This document shows, piece by piece, positions 53,525-62,350 of a stretch of DNA of 64,000 nt. Under the pieces are notes generated by a model. The model was not told the DNA's origin. It was given only the letters and a program-made list of their open reading frames with translations, and made no database searches. Numbering within the stretch: the first letter of the stretch is position 1; the number at the start of each line of letters is the position of its first letter. The position numbers and the translations under genes were made by a program. Source of the stretch: Kaistella montana (GTDB taxonomy: Bacteria; Bacteroidota; Bacteroidia; Flavobacteriales; Weeksellaceae); the NCBI RefSeq assembly GCF_024436175.1, contig NZ_JANFQP010000002.1, positions 558,001 to 622,000 on the forward strand. Direction: 5' to 3'.

Positions 53525-54607
53525 TTAGATGCTTAAATCGATTTTCTTTTCAATTTCTTTAGGTTCCGGCATAATCAATTCTCGCTCATCATCAGAAAAT
53601 TCGTCTCGGTAAACCTGAATCAACAGCACGGTAATCGAAATAAGAATAGGCCCAAAAATAAGTCCCATAAATCCGAAAATATTCATTCCAACGATAATTC
53701 CGAATACGGTATTGAGCGGGTGAATGTTTTCGAGTTTTTTTAATAAAGTAAAACGGAGTAGGTTATCCGTTAATCCAACCACAATTAAACAATATGCAGC
53801 TAAACCAAGCCCAGGACCTACATTTCCTTCAGCAATCATGAAGATACACACAGGAACATACACAATTGCCGCTCCCACAATAGGAATCATAGAAGCTACT
53901 GCGGTAAGTGCAAAAAGCAATACTGCACTCGGAGCACCGAAAATAAGATAACCGATTAAAGCGGCAATACCTTGTCCCATGGCAACTACTGGGATTCCAA
54001 TTGCATTGGCAATAACCATCTTACGGATTTTTTCACCGATCAGGTTAATGTTGGCTTTTTTTAAAGGGGCTGAACTTTTTACCAATCTTTCAAAAAGACG
54101 TGGTTTTTCGAGCATAAAATAAAGGATGAAATACATTGAGACTACAACAGTAAGTGTATTGAAAGTACCACTAAGTGCGGATGTAGAGAATTTTCCAACA
54201 TTTTCTTTCAGCTTGGTGAGGTTCTCTTTACTTAAAATATCAATTTTTGTTTTAGAAAAAACGTAATCGTGGATTTTATCAACAAATACATTGAATTTCT
54301 GCATGTAAGCATTCGCATTTCCTAATTTTTCAATGAGTAAATCAGCGATGAAATAAATCGGAAGAATCAGAATGACCAAAGTCGCAAATATAATAACCAT
54401 TGATGCTACCCAAGGTTTCCAGTTCTTTTGCTCTTGGAGATAAAGATTGTATTTCCTGGAGATAATATAAAGCGTAATCGCACCAAGAACCGACGGAATG
54501 AACAACGCAAGATTAAAACAAATTAATCCGGCTAAGACGATAATGACAGCCAATAAAAAAATCTGCTTTATTTTTACTTCGCTTATTTGGTGTTTTTTGG
54601 TTGACAT
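53525..54607 (-). CDS. AI-2E family transporter
   Basis: 360-residue multi-pass membrane protein with about eight helices. The family pattern is visible in LFIPSVLGAITLYIIS near the N-terminus, the central amphipathic region (VGKFSTSALSGTFNTLTVVV), GIPVVAMGQGIAALIGYLIF, FALTAVASMIPIVGAAIVYV and LVGLTDNLLRF-like IVVGLTDNLLRFTLLKK. Members include AI-2 exporters and Na/H antiporters, so the substrate is open. Promoter box at 54653-54660 overlaps the terminator of the gene upstream. Confidence 0.9.
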   Translation of the reverse strand: MSTKKHQISEVKIKQIFLLAVIIVLAGLICFNLALFIPSVLGAITLYIISRKYNLYLQEQKNWKPWVASMVIIFATLVILILPIYFIADLLIEKLGNANAYMQKFNVFVDKIHDYVFSKTKIDILSKENLTKLKENVGKFSTSALSGTFNTLTVVVSMYFILYFMLEKPRLFERLVKSSAPLKKANINLIGEKIRKMVIANAIGIPVVAMGQGIAALIGYLIFGAPSAVLLFALTAVASMIPIVGAAIVYVPVCIFMIAEGNVGPGLGLAAYCLIVVGLTDNLLRFTLLKKLENIHPLNTVFGIIVGMNIFGFMGLIFGPILISITVLLIQVYRDEFSDDERELIMPEPKEIEKKIDLSI

Positions 54608-54623
54608 ATTTTTAGTTTAAAAA

Positions 54624-54652
54624 GAAAAAAACAACAGCTCATCTGTTGTTTT
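54624..54652 (-). terminator. Terminator for the membrane protein gene at 54680-55414
   Basis: Perfect 10-bp stem AAAACAACAG (54628-54637) with CTGTTGTTTT (54643-54652), 5-nt loop, T run on the minus strand. It starts about 28 bp after that gene's stop and directly adjoins the -7 box of the next gene. Confidence 0.8.
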
Positions 54653-54660
54653 CAAATTTA
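54653..54660 (-). promoter_or_regulatory. -7 promoter box for the AI-2E transporter-DUF3820 operon
   Basis: TAAATTTG on the minus strand, 45 nt before the ATG at 54607. Its predicted start of transcription falls inside the first arm of the preceding terminator. Confidence 0.5.
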
Positions 54661-54679
54661 CATATAATATTGATAAATT

Positions 54680-55414
54680 TTAATTTTTAAATTCTATTTG
54701 TCGAGGCGCACCTAAAAATGCACAATATGCCGAATACATCACTGCAAAATAGAACAGTGCGGTTGCAATAATCCCTATTCCACAAAGGACAACACCCGAA
54801 AGACTAATCAGAAGCCCCAAAACGGAAGTTCCTAAAAACACGCCGTAATTCTCTTTTGCAATCTTAAAAGATTTACTTATTGCATCTGCAAAACTGGCAT
54901 TTTCAAACAACAAAATCGGATAACCCAACAAGAAAAAAGGAAGAACAAAAAAGCCGGGAATCACACACATCATAAAAGCGATTCCCATCACAACGCTCGA
55001 AACCAAGCTGTAAAGGACAATGTTCAGAAAGTTTTGTTTATAACCGATAAACAAGTCCGAAGCTTGAATTGGTTGGTTGAAATTGTATTTGTTAGCCATA
55101 TAAATAAGTCCAACATACAAAGGAGCTAAAACCAAACTGAGAAGCCCGGAAAGTCCATAATAAAGCTTCAGCCCCGGAACCGACCACATATTGATTGAAG
55201 AAAAATCACCATCTGAGGATCGGATTACTTCGTTAAATTCTCTCGAATCGAATCCCGAAACAGGTTGTACCAAAAGGGAAACTACAAAATAGAGTACCAT
55301 CGCCAAAAGTGCATAAAGAAAAATTCCTTTGTACATTTCAAATGCGTGGGAAATAATTTCTCCGGAGTTACGTTCGGGAGCTTTTTTCTGGCTAAATTCT
55401 TGAAATGAGGTCAT
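54680..55414 (-). CDS. Multi-pass membrane protein, paralogue of the adjacent gene
   Basis: 244 residues with about six hydrophobic segments and a cytoplasmic N-terminus (SQKKAPERNSGEIISHAFEM). The layout of EIISHAFEMYKGIFLYALLA, GLIYMANKYNFNQPIQASDL, FIGYKQNFLNIVLYSL and VVLCGIGIIATALFYFAVMY matches the gene at 55483-56205 position by position. Such proteins resemble DUF975-like or glycerophosphodiester phosphodiesterase membrane-domain families without a catalytic domain. Function is unknown. Own promoter box and terminator. Confidence 0.78.
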   Translation of the reverse strand: MTSFQEFSQKKAPERNSGEIISHAFEMYKGIFLYALLAMVLYFVVSLLVQPVSGFDSREFNEVIRSSDGDFSSINMWSVPGLKLYYGLSGLLSLVLAPLYVGLIYMANKYNFNQPIQASDLFIGYKQNFLNIVLYSLVSSVVMGIAFMMCVIPGFFVLPFFLLGYPILLFENASFADAISKSFKIAKENYGVFLGTSVLGLLISLSGVVLCGIGIIATALFYFAVMYSAYCAFLGAPRQIEFKN

Positions 55415-55436
55415 TGTTTAAGTTTTTAAAGTTTCT

Positions 55437-55444
55437 CAAATTTA
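55437..55444 (-). promoter_or_regulatory. -7 promoter box for the membrane protein gene at 54680-55414
   Basis: TAAATTTG on the minus strand, exact consensus, 22 nt before the ATG at 55414. Confidence 0.55.
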
Positions 55445-55482
55445 AAATTTAATATTGAAAAACTCATGAATTGAAACTAAAT

Positions 55483-56205
55483 TTAACCGATTTCTTTATA
55501 AAGATTTTGATAAAGCGTATAAATCATCGTTTGCCAAAACGGGAAAGTGAGCAGAAAACCAAAGCCACAAAGCAAAATTCCACAAAAACTAAATGCCGCG
55601 GCAACGATCATACAAATGACGATGGTCGCAAAGTTGCCTCGTAATCCTTTGAGTGTTAATGAAATGCCTTCAAAGGTTTTCACATTCATGAAAAACATCA
55701 ACGGAACAGAAAATAAGGTGATGAAAATCCAGAAAATTCCAAGAAACAAAAGGGCGTTTGCGTAAGTGAAAATGATCAACCAGAACAGATAAAATCCGAA
55801 AAATTTAAAAAAATCAAATCCTTGATATCCTGCGAGAAGATCATTAAAACCAATCGGTTCTTTGAGGTCAATTTTTCGATAGATTTTAAATAACCCCACA
55901 TTCAGTGGATTAATCAGTGCCAACAAAAGGAAAAATGCCAACCCAAAATTCTGAGCTTGCGGAAGCCTAGCGATTTCTTCCACTTTTTTGTTGAAAGCTG
56001 GAAGGTCAGTTCGCACCAAATCACGATGTTGCATAATCTCATTCCAAAGTCCGAAATATTGAAAAAGCGAATAATATCCTACAAAAAACAAAGAAAGATA
56101 TAAGATGCTGTAAATGAAGTGATAAAGCATTGCTTTGCTCCAATATGCGAATGCCGAATTCAGGATTTTCGATATAGATATTTGTTGTAATGGATTGCGA
56201 TTCAT
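55483..56205 (-). CDS. Multi-pass membrane protein, paralogue of the adjacent gene
   Basis: 240 residues with about six membrane segments. It shares with its downstream neighbour an N-terminal amphipathic helix (ISISKILNSAFAYWSKAML), the GLFKIYRKIDLKEPIGFNDL segment with AGYQGFDFFKFFGFYLFW, and a glycine/cysteine helix near the C-terminus (GILLCGFGFLLTFPFWQTMI). The two appear to be an old tandem duplication. No catalytic residues or signal peptide are seen; function is unknown. The ATG is 4 nt after a TATTTTTG box, so the mRNA is probably leaderless. Confidence 0.78.
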   Translation of the reverse strand: MNRNPLQQISISKILNSAFAYWSKAMLYHFIYSILYLSLFFVGYYSLFQYFGLWNEIMQHRDLVRTDLPAFNKKVEEIARLPQAQNFGLAFFLLLALINPLNVGLFKIYRKIDLKEPIGFNDLLAGYQGFDFFKFFGFYLFWLIIFTYANALLFLGIFWIFITLFSVPLMFFMNVKTFEGISLTLKGLRGNFATIVICMIVAAAFSFCGILLCGFGFLLTFPFWQTMIYTLYQNLYKEIG

Positions 56206-56209
56206 ACCG

Positions 56210-56217
56210 CAAAAATA
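56210..56217 (-). promoter_or_regulatory. -7 promoter box, leaderless spacing, for gene 55483-56205
   Basis: TATTTTTG on the minus strand followed by CGGT and the ATG at 56205 (4-nt spacing). Confidence 0.62.
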
Positions 56218-56269
56218 ATCTTTTAGGATTTAAACCCGATGTTTTTATAGGTTAGTTCTCACTTTTCTT

Positions 56270-56277
56270 TATTTTTG
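56270..56277 (+). promoter_or_regulatory. -7 promoter box, leaderless spacing, for pabB
   Basis: TATTTTTG followed by CGACAA and the ATG at 56284 (6-nt spacing). It is divergent from the box at 56210. Confidence 0.62.
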
Positions 56278-56283
56278 CGACAA

Positions 56284-57261
56284 ATGAACTCCACTTTTCA
56301 CCCAAATTTTGATGTAATGGATGAGCTTTCCCAACAGAAAGTTCCTTTCTTTTTTATGATTGATTTTTTAATGGAAAATGTTGAAATTTTCACTAAAAAG
56401 GAAATTGAAGAATCGGGTTTATTAATTGATTTTCAAAACTTTAAAACGACATTAAAAGAGCAAGAACTTCCGGAAGAAATTATCTTTGAATCCTTGCCAA
56501 TTTCAGAAGAATCTTACAAAAAAGGGTTTGATATTGTTCAAAATCATTTGAAAAAAGGAAATTCTTATCTCGTTAATTATACTTGCAAAACAGAAATCAA
56601 AACGAATCTGACTTTAGAAAACTTTTACCAAATTTCTCAGGCGAAATACAAAGTGCTTTATCCCGGAAACTGGATGTTTTTCTCACCAGAAACTTTTATT
56701 GAAATTGTTGACAATAAGGTTTTCACACATCCGATGAAAGGAACGATTGATGCAGAAATAGAAAATGCTGCTGAAATACTGAAAAACAATATGAAGGAAA
56801 AAGCGGAACATTATACAGTAGTTGACTTATTGAGAAACGATTTGAGCATGATTGCCGATGAGGTGAAATTGGATGATTTTCAGAGAATTGACTTCCTGAA
56901 AACCAAACAAAAAAACCTTTTTGCGATGAGTTCCGAGATTTCCGGGAAGCTAAAACCCGAATTCCGAGGGAAAATTGGAAGCATAATGAAAACGGTTTTG
57001 CCAGCAGGTTCGGTTTTAGGCGCACCGAAACCTAAAACTTTAGAAATAATCCTCGAAGCGGAAAATTATTCCAGAGGCTTTTACACCGGTGTTTGCGGCT
57101 GGTTTGATGGGAAAAATCTCGATTCCTGTGTGATAATCAGATTCATCGAAAAAGAAAAAGACAAATTATATTTCAAAAGTGGCGGTGGAATCACGCATTT
57201 GAGTAATTTTGCTGATGAATACCAAGAAATGAAAAATAAAATTTATGTCCCAATTTATTGA
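56284..57261 (+). CDS. pabB: Aminodeoxychorismate synthase component I
   Basis: Chorismate-utilising enzyme of the p-aminobenzoate branch of folate synthesis. 325 residues from the ATG at 56284; a TTG nine bases earlier overlaps the promoter box and is unlikely. It is a minimal form with only the chorismate-binding half. NSYLVNYTCKTEI, HPMKGTIDAE near residue 153, HYTVVDLLRNDLSMIADEV and RGFYTGVCGWFDGKNLDSCV match. The Lys in PMKGT corresponds to the PIKGT lysine of PabB, where anthranilate synthases have PIAGT, supporting PabB over TrpE. It overlaps the next gene, a PabC-like lyase, by 17 bp. Confidence 0.92.
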   Translation: MNSTFHPNFDVMDELSQQKVPFFFMIDFLMENVEIFTKKEIEESGLLIDFQNFKTTLKEQELPEEIIFESLPISEESYKKGFDIVQNHLKKGNSYLVNYTCKTEIKTNLTLENFYQISQAKYKVLYPGNWMFFSPETFIEIVDNKVFTHPMKGTIDAEIENAAEILKNNMKEKAEHYTVVDLLRNDLSMIADEVKLDDFQRIDFLKTKQKNLFAMSSEISGKLKPEFRGKIGSIMKTVLPAGSVLGAPKPKTLEIILEAENYSRGFYTGVCGWFDGKNLDSCVIIRFIEKEKDKLYFKSGGGITHLSNFADEYQEMKNKIYVPIY

Positions 57262-57871
57262 AAGCATTAAAATAGAAGATCAGGAAATTTTCCTCTTAGA
57301 ACTTCATCAAAAAAGAATGAACAATACTTTCTCGCATTTCGGGAAAGAAGGTTCTATCGATATTGCAAAGATTTTCAAAGAGTTGGAACACGACGAAGAC
57401 GGACTTTATAAACTGAAAATCACCTACGATCTGAACAAAAATTATCGTACGCAATTGATTCCTTATGCGATTTCCGAGATTGATGATTTCCAACTCGTGG
57501 AAAATAATGTGTACGATTATTCCTTTAAATTTGAGGATAGAAAAGAGTTTGAAAAGATGATTAATAAAGCGAAAGCTTCTGAAATTATTATTGTGAAAAA
57601 CAATCATATTACCGATACATCTTTTTCGAATTTGCTTTTTCTGAAAGGAAAAGATTGGTTTACGCCGAACACCTTTTTGCTCAACGGAGTTCAGCGGACG
57701 CATTTGTTGAAAAATAAAAAAATAAAAGAAGCAGAAATCACGTTACAAAACATCAAAGAATATTCTCATTTTCAATTGATTAATGCGATGAATGATTTTG
57801 ATGATATGTTTATTTACCCGATTTCAAAAATCACCAATCTTCCCGACGGAGAAGGTTATTTAGAGTTTTAA
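57245..57871 (+). CDS. pabC: Aminotransferase class IV, probable aminodeoxychorismate lyase
   Basis: Small class IV PLP enzyme (208 residues) predicted to convert aminodeoxychorismate to p-aminobenzoate and pyruvate. The likely PLP lysine is in YSFKFEDRKEF near residue 95, at the place of the family K-x-x-x-R segment; the cofactor-phosphate region is NNHITDTSFSNLLFL (family VTExSxxN) and TFLLNGVQRTHLL matches the LxGxxR motif. The first residues (FIESIKIEDQEI) are those of short Bacteroidetes PabC proteins. It overlaps pabB by 17 bp, which is the main support for the specific function; a generic aminotransferase remains possible. Confidence 0.85.
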   Translation: MSQFIESIKIEDQEIFLLELHQKRMNNTFSHFGKEGSIDIAKIFKELEHDEDGLYKLKITYDLNKNYRTQLIPYAISEIDDFQLVENNVYDYSFKFEDRKEFEKMINKAKASEIIIVKNNHITDTSFSNLLFLKGKDWFTPNTFLLNGVQRTHLLKNKKIKEAEITLQNIKEYSHFQLINAMNDFDDMFIYPISKITNLPDGEGYLEF

Positions 57872-57953
57872 AATTAAATTTTGCATTCCATTTTTCATTG
57901 GTCTGCTTTTCGCTATAGAGATTTTCTATATGCAGTTATATGTTGACGAATTC

Positions 57954-60503
57954 ATGAAGAGAAATTCACAGTTTCGGTACCGTTTCATCCAAAAAACAAA
58001 AATTTTAGTGTTTTTGTTGTTGGGGACTTTTGCATTTTCCCAAACCAAAATTTCTGGTTCGGTGGTAGATGCTGTGAATGGAAAACCGCTTTCTGGTGTT
58101 GAAATTTTCATTAATAATAAGGAGAAACCAGAATTGCTCACAACTTCTTCTAATTTTACCATCGTCTCCGACTCAGGAATTACAACCGCGACTTTCATTA
58201 AAAAAAATTACAAAACCGAAGTTTTGAATTTCAGCAACGCACGTTTTGAAAACTTGAGTCTGAAAATGCAACCCGAAAATGTTGCACAAATTCAGGAAGT
58301 GGTACTTTCAGGAATCAATAAGAAAAAGTTTAAAAATAAAAAAGATAACCCCGCGTATGCAATTATGCAGGAGGTTTGGAAACGTAAAAGAACCAATGGT
58401 TTAGCCAATTACAACGATTACCAGTTCAAAGAATATGAGAAAATAGAAATTGGGCTCAACAATATCGACAGTGCTTTCATGCAGAAAAAAATATTCAATC
58501 AATTGGAATTTGTTTTCGATTATGCGGATTCTGCCAATTATGATAAAAAGCTTACGCTGCCGGTTTTTTTCAATGAAACAATCTTTAAAACTTATGGGAA
58601 AAACACTCCCGAAAAAAGAGAAAATAAACTGATCATTGCCAATAAATTTTCCGGCTTTAGCAACAACGAACTTATCGCAGCGACGGCTAAAAATCAATTT
58701 AAAGACGTTAATATCTACGACAATACGCTCAATTTTTTCAATATTGGTTTCCCAAGTCCGGCAGGAACTGATGGTTTTAGCAATTACGAATACGAACTCG
58801 CCGATTCGCTTTCCGTCAACGGAACAGAATGTTTTTTAATTAAATATTTGCCGAAAAGAAAGGAGATGTTGGCTTTTCAAGGAAGTCTTTATATTTCAAA
58901 AGATACGTACAATATTGTAAAATCTACCCAGAAATCTACCAACAAAATTAATGTGAATTTCGTGAACGGAATTTATATGGAATTGGAATATGACACGTCA
59001 AATGACGAGGTCTTCCTGCCAAAGAAAACCTATACCGAACTCGAAATGTCGATTTTCAATAAAAAGAAAGACTCAAAAGGAGTACTTTTCAAACGAACCG
59101 ATATTTACAGCGATTACCTCTTCAATCAGAATTTCAGTGATTCTTTTTTAATGCCGAAGGACCAGACTTTAAGTGACGAGAATCTAACTAAAACCGATGA
59201 ATTCTGGGAAAAAGAAAGGGTAGAGCCTTTGGAAGAAGATGAAAAAAAGGTCTACACGATGGTAAATCAGCTTGAAAGTGTGCCGAAATTTAAGCGGATT
59301 GTAAAAACGGTAGAAATACTACAATCTGGCTATATCAATGCATGGAAAGCCATTGATTTTGGCGACGTATTTTCTGTTTATGGCCACAATGATGTGGAAG
59401 GAGACCGAATTCGAGTAGGTGCGAGAACGTATTTTTCACCAAATGATTTATGGAGAATAGAAGGATATTCTGCATATGGTTTTAAAGATAAAAAATGGAA
59501 ATACGGTGCAGAAGCACGATATATGTTTAATCGTGAAAGTCGCTCTACCATTGGTTTCGGAAGTCGTAATGATGTGATGCAACTCGGAGCTCAATTGACC
59601 AATGATGATGGAATTATGACGCGTTCCTTCGCTTCGTCTTCGGTTTTTTCTTCCGGAAGCAATATCTCTTTGAGTTCCGTAAAACAAAATAATTTGTTCT
59701 TTTCTTTCGAGCCGATTAAAAATTTTCAGGTAAGAATGGATGCTTCTACACAACAGATTAAATCGGCAAATCCTGCACAATTCAATTTAGATTTTTATAA
59801 AAATGGAATGCTAAAATCTGAAGTCAACGATTTCCATACGACTTTTAGCTTAATGGCTCAACCGGGCGCAAAATACTCTCAATACGGTGTTGATCGATAT
59901 GCTTTCACCACACTTTCACCAACTTTCGTCCTGAAATTTACGCACGGATTTGAAAATGTTTTGAATGGTGATTTCGATTATAATAAATTGCAGTTTTTGT
60001 ACGCACAACCAATAATTCTTGGAAATTTCGGCCGTACCAATTTGAATTTCGAAGCGGGTAAAAACTTCAATACAGTTCCTTTGGCTTTGCAGAATATAAT
60101 TCCTGGAAATCAATCATACAGCTTAGTTTCCAATACTTTTGCGTTGCTCAAATATTACGAATTTGTAGCTGATGCGTACACGACTTTACATTTTGAGCAT
60201 CATTTTCAAGGAAAAATCCTTTCTTATTTACCTTTGATTAAAAAACTCAAACTTAGGGAAGTGATTTTCTGGCGTGGCGCGTACGGAACTTTAAGTGATG
60301 CTTCTAAAAACATCAACTTCGAGAACCAAAAATATTCCGCACCAGATCAGCAAATCTATTATGAATACGGATTTGGGTTAGAAAACATAGGCTTCGGAAA
60401 TCTCAAAATTTTACGGGTCGATTTCAATTGGCGTGGCAACTATCTCGACCGTCCAGATGTTTCTAAATTTGGTGTGAAATTCGGATTACAGATGAATTTT
60501 TAA
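57954..60503 (+). CDS. DUF5686 outer-membrane family protein with carboxypeptidase-like domain
   Basis: 849 residues from the ATG at 57954 (an ATG at 57930 adds eight residues before the signal). A signal peptide (ILVFLLLGTFAFSQ) is followed by a carboxypeptidase-D-like regulatory beta-sandwich (ISGSVVDAVNGKPLSGVEIF), as in TonB-dependent receptors, but no plug domain. The rest has the DUF5686 pattern with AIMQEVWKRKRTNGLANYND, FLIKYLPKRKEMLAFQGSLY and a C-terminal half of alternating strands, ending FGVKFGLQMNF, which looks like an outer-membrane barrel with a terminal Phe. Function unknown. The stop is 1 bp from the convergent menD stop. Confidence 0.88.
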   Translation: MKRNSQFRYRFIQKTKILVFLLLGTFAFSQTKISGSVVDAVNGKPLSGVEIFINNKEKPELLTTSSNFTIVSDSGITTATFIKKNYKTEVLNFSNARFENLSLKMQPENVAQIQEVVLSGINKKKFKNKKDNPAYAIMQEVWKRKRTNGLANYNDYQFKEYEKIEIGLNNIDSAFMQKKIFNQLEFVFDYADSANYDKKLTLPVFFNETIFKTYGKNTPEKRENKLIIANKFSGFSNNELIAATAKNQFKDVNIYDNTLNFFNIGFPSPAGTDGFSNYEYELADSLSVNGTECFLIKYLPKRKEMLAFQGSLYISKDTYNIVKSTQKSTNKINVNFVNGIYMELEYDTSNDEVFLPKKTYTELEMSIFNKKKDSKGVLFKRTDIYSDYLFNQNFSDSFLMPKDQTLSDENLTKTDEFWEKERVEPLEEDEKKVYTMVNQLESVPKFKRIVKTVEILQSGYINAWKAIDFGDVFSVYGHNDVEGDRIRVGARTYFSPNDLWRIEGYSAYGFKDKKWKYGAEARYMFNRESRSTIGFGSRNDVMQLGAQLTNDDGIMTRSFASSSVFSSGSNISLSSVKQNNLFFSFEPIKNFQVRMDASTQQIKSANPAQFNLDFYKNGMLKSEVNDFHTTFSLMAQPGAKYSQYGVDRYAFTTLSPTFVLKFTHGFENVLNGDFDYNKLQFLYAQPIILGNFGRTNLNFEAGKNFNTVPLALQNIIPGNQSYSLVSNTFALLKYYEFVADAYTTLHFEHHFQGKILSYLPLIKKLKLREVIFWRGAYGTLSDASKNINFENQKYSAPDQQIYYEYGFGLENIGFGNLKILRVDFNWRGNYLDRPDVSKFGVKFGLQMNF

Positions 60504-60504
60504 G

Positions 60505-62169
60505 CTACTTTAAGTATTCAAAATAATTTTTCAGAACCTCCGAATTTTCAATGGCTGAGGTGTCCACTTCGAGAATTTTTGCCTTTTCATCTTGTTTAAA
60601 GAAATTGTCAAGAACTCTTGAAAGCGTGTCTTCATCGGAAACTTTCGTGTAAGAAAAACCAAAATGTTTGGATAAATGTTCTGCATTTTTGTGATGCTTT
60701 GTCAAGATAAATTCATCCAATGCATTTGTCGTTCCGGGTCCTGGAATTATCTTGAAAATATCACCGCCTCCATTGTTGAAAATAATAATTCTCGTATATG
60801 GCGGGATATAATTATTCCAAAGTCCATTAATGTCGTAAAAGAAACTCAAATCTCCAGTTACCAGAACCGTTTGATTTGCGTTTTTCATTGCAAACCCCAT
60901 CGCTGTAGAGGTGGAGCCGTCAATACCGCTAGTTCCGCGATTACAGTAGATGTTATTCTTCTGAAAATCAAAAAGTTGTGCGTAACGGATTGCGGAGGAA
61001 TTACTGAAATGAAGATTGATGTTTTCAGGTAATTTTTGAGAAAGTATTTCAAAGAATTTAAAATCGGAAAAAGAAGTTTTTAAGCAATAATCTTGATGTT
61101 TTGAATCTCTTTTATCGCGAAGAACATCCCATAAATTAAAATAGGGTTGTGGCTCTAACTTGATGAAATTCAATATTTTTTTAAAGAAAACTTCAGGTTG
61201 GGTTTCAATTTTTTCTGTAAGTGAAAAGAAAGTGTCGGGTTGCCAGATTTCGTGGATGTGCCAGTGGTTTTTGGGTTTTGCTTTTCTCAGAAACTGCTTC
61301 ACTTTTTTGGAAACCACGTTTTGTCCGACAGTTATCAAAAGATCAGGCGCATACATTTTGAAATCTTCCTCCGAAAAATTGAAAATATAACGGTCGATAT
61401 GGCTGAAAAATTTAGGATGTTTGATGTTGGAAGTGGCTTCTGTTAATACTACAACACTATGGTTCTTAACGAGTTGTCCAAGCTGCATTTCCAGTTCTTC
61501 ACTGTAATCTCTTGTTCCAACTAAAATCAGAATTCTTTTCGACAGATTCCATTCTGCAGCAAGATGGGATGGAAGTTCGTATTGTTTTTTTGGAAGTGTT
61601 TTTTCAACAGGCGGAAAAGTGGGCAATTCCGAAACCAATTGATACAAAGGTTCTTCCAAAGGAATATTGATGTGAACCGGACCTTGTTTTTCAAAACAAA
61701 GCTCAATGGCTTTCTTAATTAAATTAAAATTTTCATCTTCGGCATTCTCTTTTCCGTCTTCCAAAAGCTGAAAATCCCCGTAAGAATGTTGTTCAAAAAT
61801 CTCTTTCTGACGAATGGTTTGTCCATCGAAAATATCCACAAAATCTGTCGGACGATCCGCGGTAAGCACCAATAACGGAACATTTTGATAAAACGCTTCA
61901 GTAATTGCAGGATAATAATTGGCAGCTGCAGAACCGCTGGTACAAGTAATTGCAACAGGTTTTTTCTCACTTTTCGCCATCCCGAGTCCTACGAAGGCCG
62001 CACTTCTTTCATCCACAATACTGTAGCAATTGAACTCATCGGTCTCGGAAAAATGAATGGCCAAAGGCGCATTACGTGATCCAGGAGATATAACGATGTT
62101 GAAAATTCCGTATTCTTTTAGGAGATATGCTAAGATTTGGATGCTTCTTTTGGAAGAGAACTGTTTCAT
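60505..62169 (-). CDS. menD: 2-succinyl-5-enolpyruvyl-6-hydroxy-3-cyclohexene-1-carboxylate synthase MenD
   Basis: Thiamine-diphosphate enzyme that joins 2-oxoglutarate to isochorismate in menaquinone synthesis, supplying the only respiratory quinone of most Bacteroidetes. N-terminal FNIVISPGSRNAPLAIHFSE (residues 22-41), CTSGSAAANYYPAITEAFYQ, and LTADRPTDFVDIFDGQTIRQ are characteristic. The C-terminal TPP domain has CNRGTSGIDGSTSTAMGFAM, TGDLSFFYDINGLWNN and RIIIFNNGGGDIFKIIPG. 554 residues is normal. It stands alone, with its own promoter box; the other men genes are not in this window. Confidence 0.97.
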   Translation of the reverse strand: MKQFSSKRSIQILAYLLKEYGIFNIVISPGSRNAPLAIHFSETDEFNCYSIVDERSAAFVGLGMAKSEKKPVAITCTSGSAAANYYPAITEAFYQNVPLLVLTADRPTDFVDIFDGQTIRQKEIFEQHSYGDFQLLEDGKENAEDENFNLIKKAIELCFEKQGPVHINIPLEEPLYQLVSELPTFPPVEKTLPKKQYELPSHLAAEWNLSKRILILVGTRDYSEELEMQLGQLVKNHSVVVLTEATSNIKHPKFFSHIDRYIFNFSEEDFKMYAPDLLITVGQNVVSKKVKQFLRKAKPKNHWHIHEIWQPDTFFSLTEKIETQPEVFFKKILNFIKLEPQPYFNLWDVLRDKRDSKHQDYCLKTSFSDFKFFEILSQKLPENINLHFSNSSAIRYAQLFDFQKNNIYCNRGTSGIDGSTSTAMGFAMKNANQTVLVTGDLSFFYDINGLWNNYIPPYTRIIIFNNGGGDIFKIIPGPGTTNALDEFILTKHHKNAEHLSKHFGFSYTKVSDEDTLSRVLDNFFKQDEKAKILEVDTSAIENSEVLKNYFEYLK

Positions 62170-62189
62170 TTGGAAATTTTGACTAACTG

Positions 62190-62197
62190 CAAATTTA
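62190..62197 (-). promoter_or_regulatory. -7 promoter box for menD
   Basis: TAAATTTG on the minus strand, exact consensus, 20 nt before the ATG at 62169. Confidence 0.6.
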
Positions 62198-62313
62198 CTG
62201 ATAATTAAAATTTTAATCAGAAAATATTTGATATGGTTTTTATTTAAAAATAAGCATCGATTTGCTTGATAGGTTTACATAGAAAAAGGGACTATTAATT
62301 GAATAAAATCACT

Positions 62314-62321
62314 TAATTTTG
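62314..62321 (+). promoter_or_regulatory. -7 promoter box for the 2OG-Fe(II) oxygenase gene
   Basis: TAATTTTG, exact consensus, 29 nt before the ATG at 62351. Confidence 0.58.
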
Positions 62322-62350
62322 CAACGAAACATTTTTTTAATCAATTCAAT

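Noticed and set aside
53525-54607. AI-2E transporter as evidence of quorum sensing
   Set aside because: The family includes Na/H antiporters and others, and no luxS or lsr gene is present in the window.
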